NCBI GenBank assembly: GCA_030604585.1
Contig: JAUVVP010000004.1
Coordinates: 1-15,017 of the forward strand
From: Planctomycetota bacterium
GTDB lineage: Bacteria; Planctomycetota; Brocadiia; SM23-32
DNA: 15,017 nucleotides
Direction: 5' to 3'
Positions 14,421 to 15,017 of the stretch are shown here, piece by piece; within the stretch, counting starts at the first letter, position 1; every line of letters begins with the position of its first letter. The position numbers and the translations under genes were made by a program. The notes beneath the pieces are model-generated. The model was given only the letters and a program-made list of their open reading frames with translations, had not been told where the DNA came from and searched no databases.

Positions 14421-15017
14421 ATGAACGACGAGACCGCCGATCGACCTGAGGAAGATGTCCCCCCGGCCGAGCCGGACCAGGAAGCGGCCGCCGAGACCGG
14501 GCCCGCGCCGGTGCCGACCGATTTCCGGCGCAACTTCTGGCTGCTTGCCATCATCCTGGGAGTTGTTGTGTTTGCCTGGATCCTCACGGTGCTGTGGAAG
14601 CGGGTCCCGGAGGGAATGGAGGACTTGCCGCCGACAGGGGCTATGCGGCCCTTTCCGCCACCGGTCCAGCAGCGGCCGGTCCCCCGCCCCGCTCCGGTGA
14701 CCGTCTCACGCGTTATCGGCTCGGCGTCGGAGGTGATACTGGCCTCCCCTGCCCGTTCATTGCAGCCGGGAGGGGTCACCTACCGGCTCGGCCGTCTCTT
14801 CGACATCACCCAACGCACGCCCGCTTTCCGGGCCCAGCACCTGATCCGGGTGCCGGGCCGGTGGGCCGACCAGCGGGAGGGCATCGTCGAGGGAAGCGCG
14901 CCGGGACTGAAGTTCCAGCCGGCCGGGGAAGTCGCCCCCATGGAACCACTGACCCGGGTCCTCGTCGTCTCCGCCGGCGAGGAGGTCCGCGCATACCCGG
15001 CCCGGGTACTGCTGGAC
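14421..15017 (+). CDS. Membrane-anchored protein, probably DUF3179 (cut by right edge)
   Basis: The first 199 residues are visible and the frame is still open at the window end. An acidic, Pro/Glu-rich cytoplasmic start (1-36) leads to one membrane segment (NFWLLAIILGVVVFAWILTV, 38-57), then a proline-rich linker (about 69-93) and an outer domain. The last residues, VLVVSAGEEVRAYPARVLLD (180-199), resemble the opening of DUF3179 domains, where an AYP-x-x-VL stretch precedes a conserved HE-x-VND motif that would lie just past the edge. DUF3179 has no settled function. ATG 14421 has GAGGA 8 bases upstream. The family call rests on a short stretch; membrane anchoring is clearer. Confidence 0.7.
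   Translation, partial: MNDETADRPEEDVPPAEPDQEAAAETGPAPVPTDFRRNFWLLAIILGVVVFAWILTVLWKRVPEGMEDLPPTGAMRPFPPPVQQRPVPRPAPVTVSRVIGSASEVILASPARSLQPGGVTYRLGRLFDITQRTPAFRAQHLIRVPGRWADQREGIVEGSAPGLKFQPAGEVAPMEPLTRVLVVSAGEEVRAYPARVLLD

Noticed and set aside
13180..14424. Long plus-strand frame opposite the NYN gene
   Set aside because: Its translation shows no motif and the opposite strand carries the clear NYN catalytic residues; GC-rich DNA often gives long antisense frames.

Overview
The window comes from a GC-rich, Gram-negative-type bacterium. An LptF/LptG-family permease implies an outer membrane with lipopolysaccharide or a similar lipid. A type A RNase P RNA, an FHA-GAF-sigma54 activator, a Hanks-type kinase with zinc ribbons, a DUF3179-like membrane protein and hairpin-rich intergenic repeats suggest a Planctomycetes/PVC-like or candidate-phylum lineage. 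That placement is inference; no gene here fixes the phylum.

Left part (1-2050): a sensor gene on the minus strand (MEDS domain plus PAS domain) runs off the left edge. A doubtful 64-codon ORF lies just upstream of it. Then comes about 800 bases of non-coding DNA containing a 69-nt direct repeat in two copies (61/69 identical), several short hairpins and a CGTCGT-rich inverted repeat.

Minus-strand block (2051-6989): in transcription order this holds rnpB, a radical SAM protein, a HIT-family nucleotide hydrolase/transferase, a dGTPase-like HD hydrolase and an FHA-GAF-sigma54 activator. The last two overlap by one base and the HIT gene is 28 bases upstream, so HIT, dGTPase and activator look like one unit that joins nucleotide clean-up to transcription control. 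rnpB has its own TATAAT promoter and ends about 25 bases before the radical SAM start codon, with no terminator visible between them.

Plus-strand block (7100-12723): lptG-like permease; a Gfo/Idh/MocA oxidoreductase followed after 58 bases by a strongly divergent chorismate synthase paralog; then a Ser/Thr kinase with N-terminal and central zinc ribbons and a C-terminal membrane anchor. The chorismate synthase paralog keeps the fold and flavin-binding signatures. It has replaced the first catalytic histidine with tyrosine, lost several substrate-phosphate arginines and gained about 60 residues in the middle. It is the best candidate here for undescribed chemistry.

Right part (12775-15017): an 84-residue two-helix membrane protein and a NYN/LabA-type (DUF88) nuclease-like protein on the minus strand, each with a good sigma70-type promoter. 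A membrane-anchored protein whose last visible residues resemble the start of a DUF3179 domain is cut by the right edge. I saw no tRNA, transposase, CRISPR array or phage gene.
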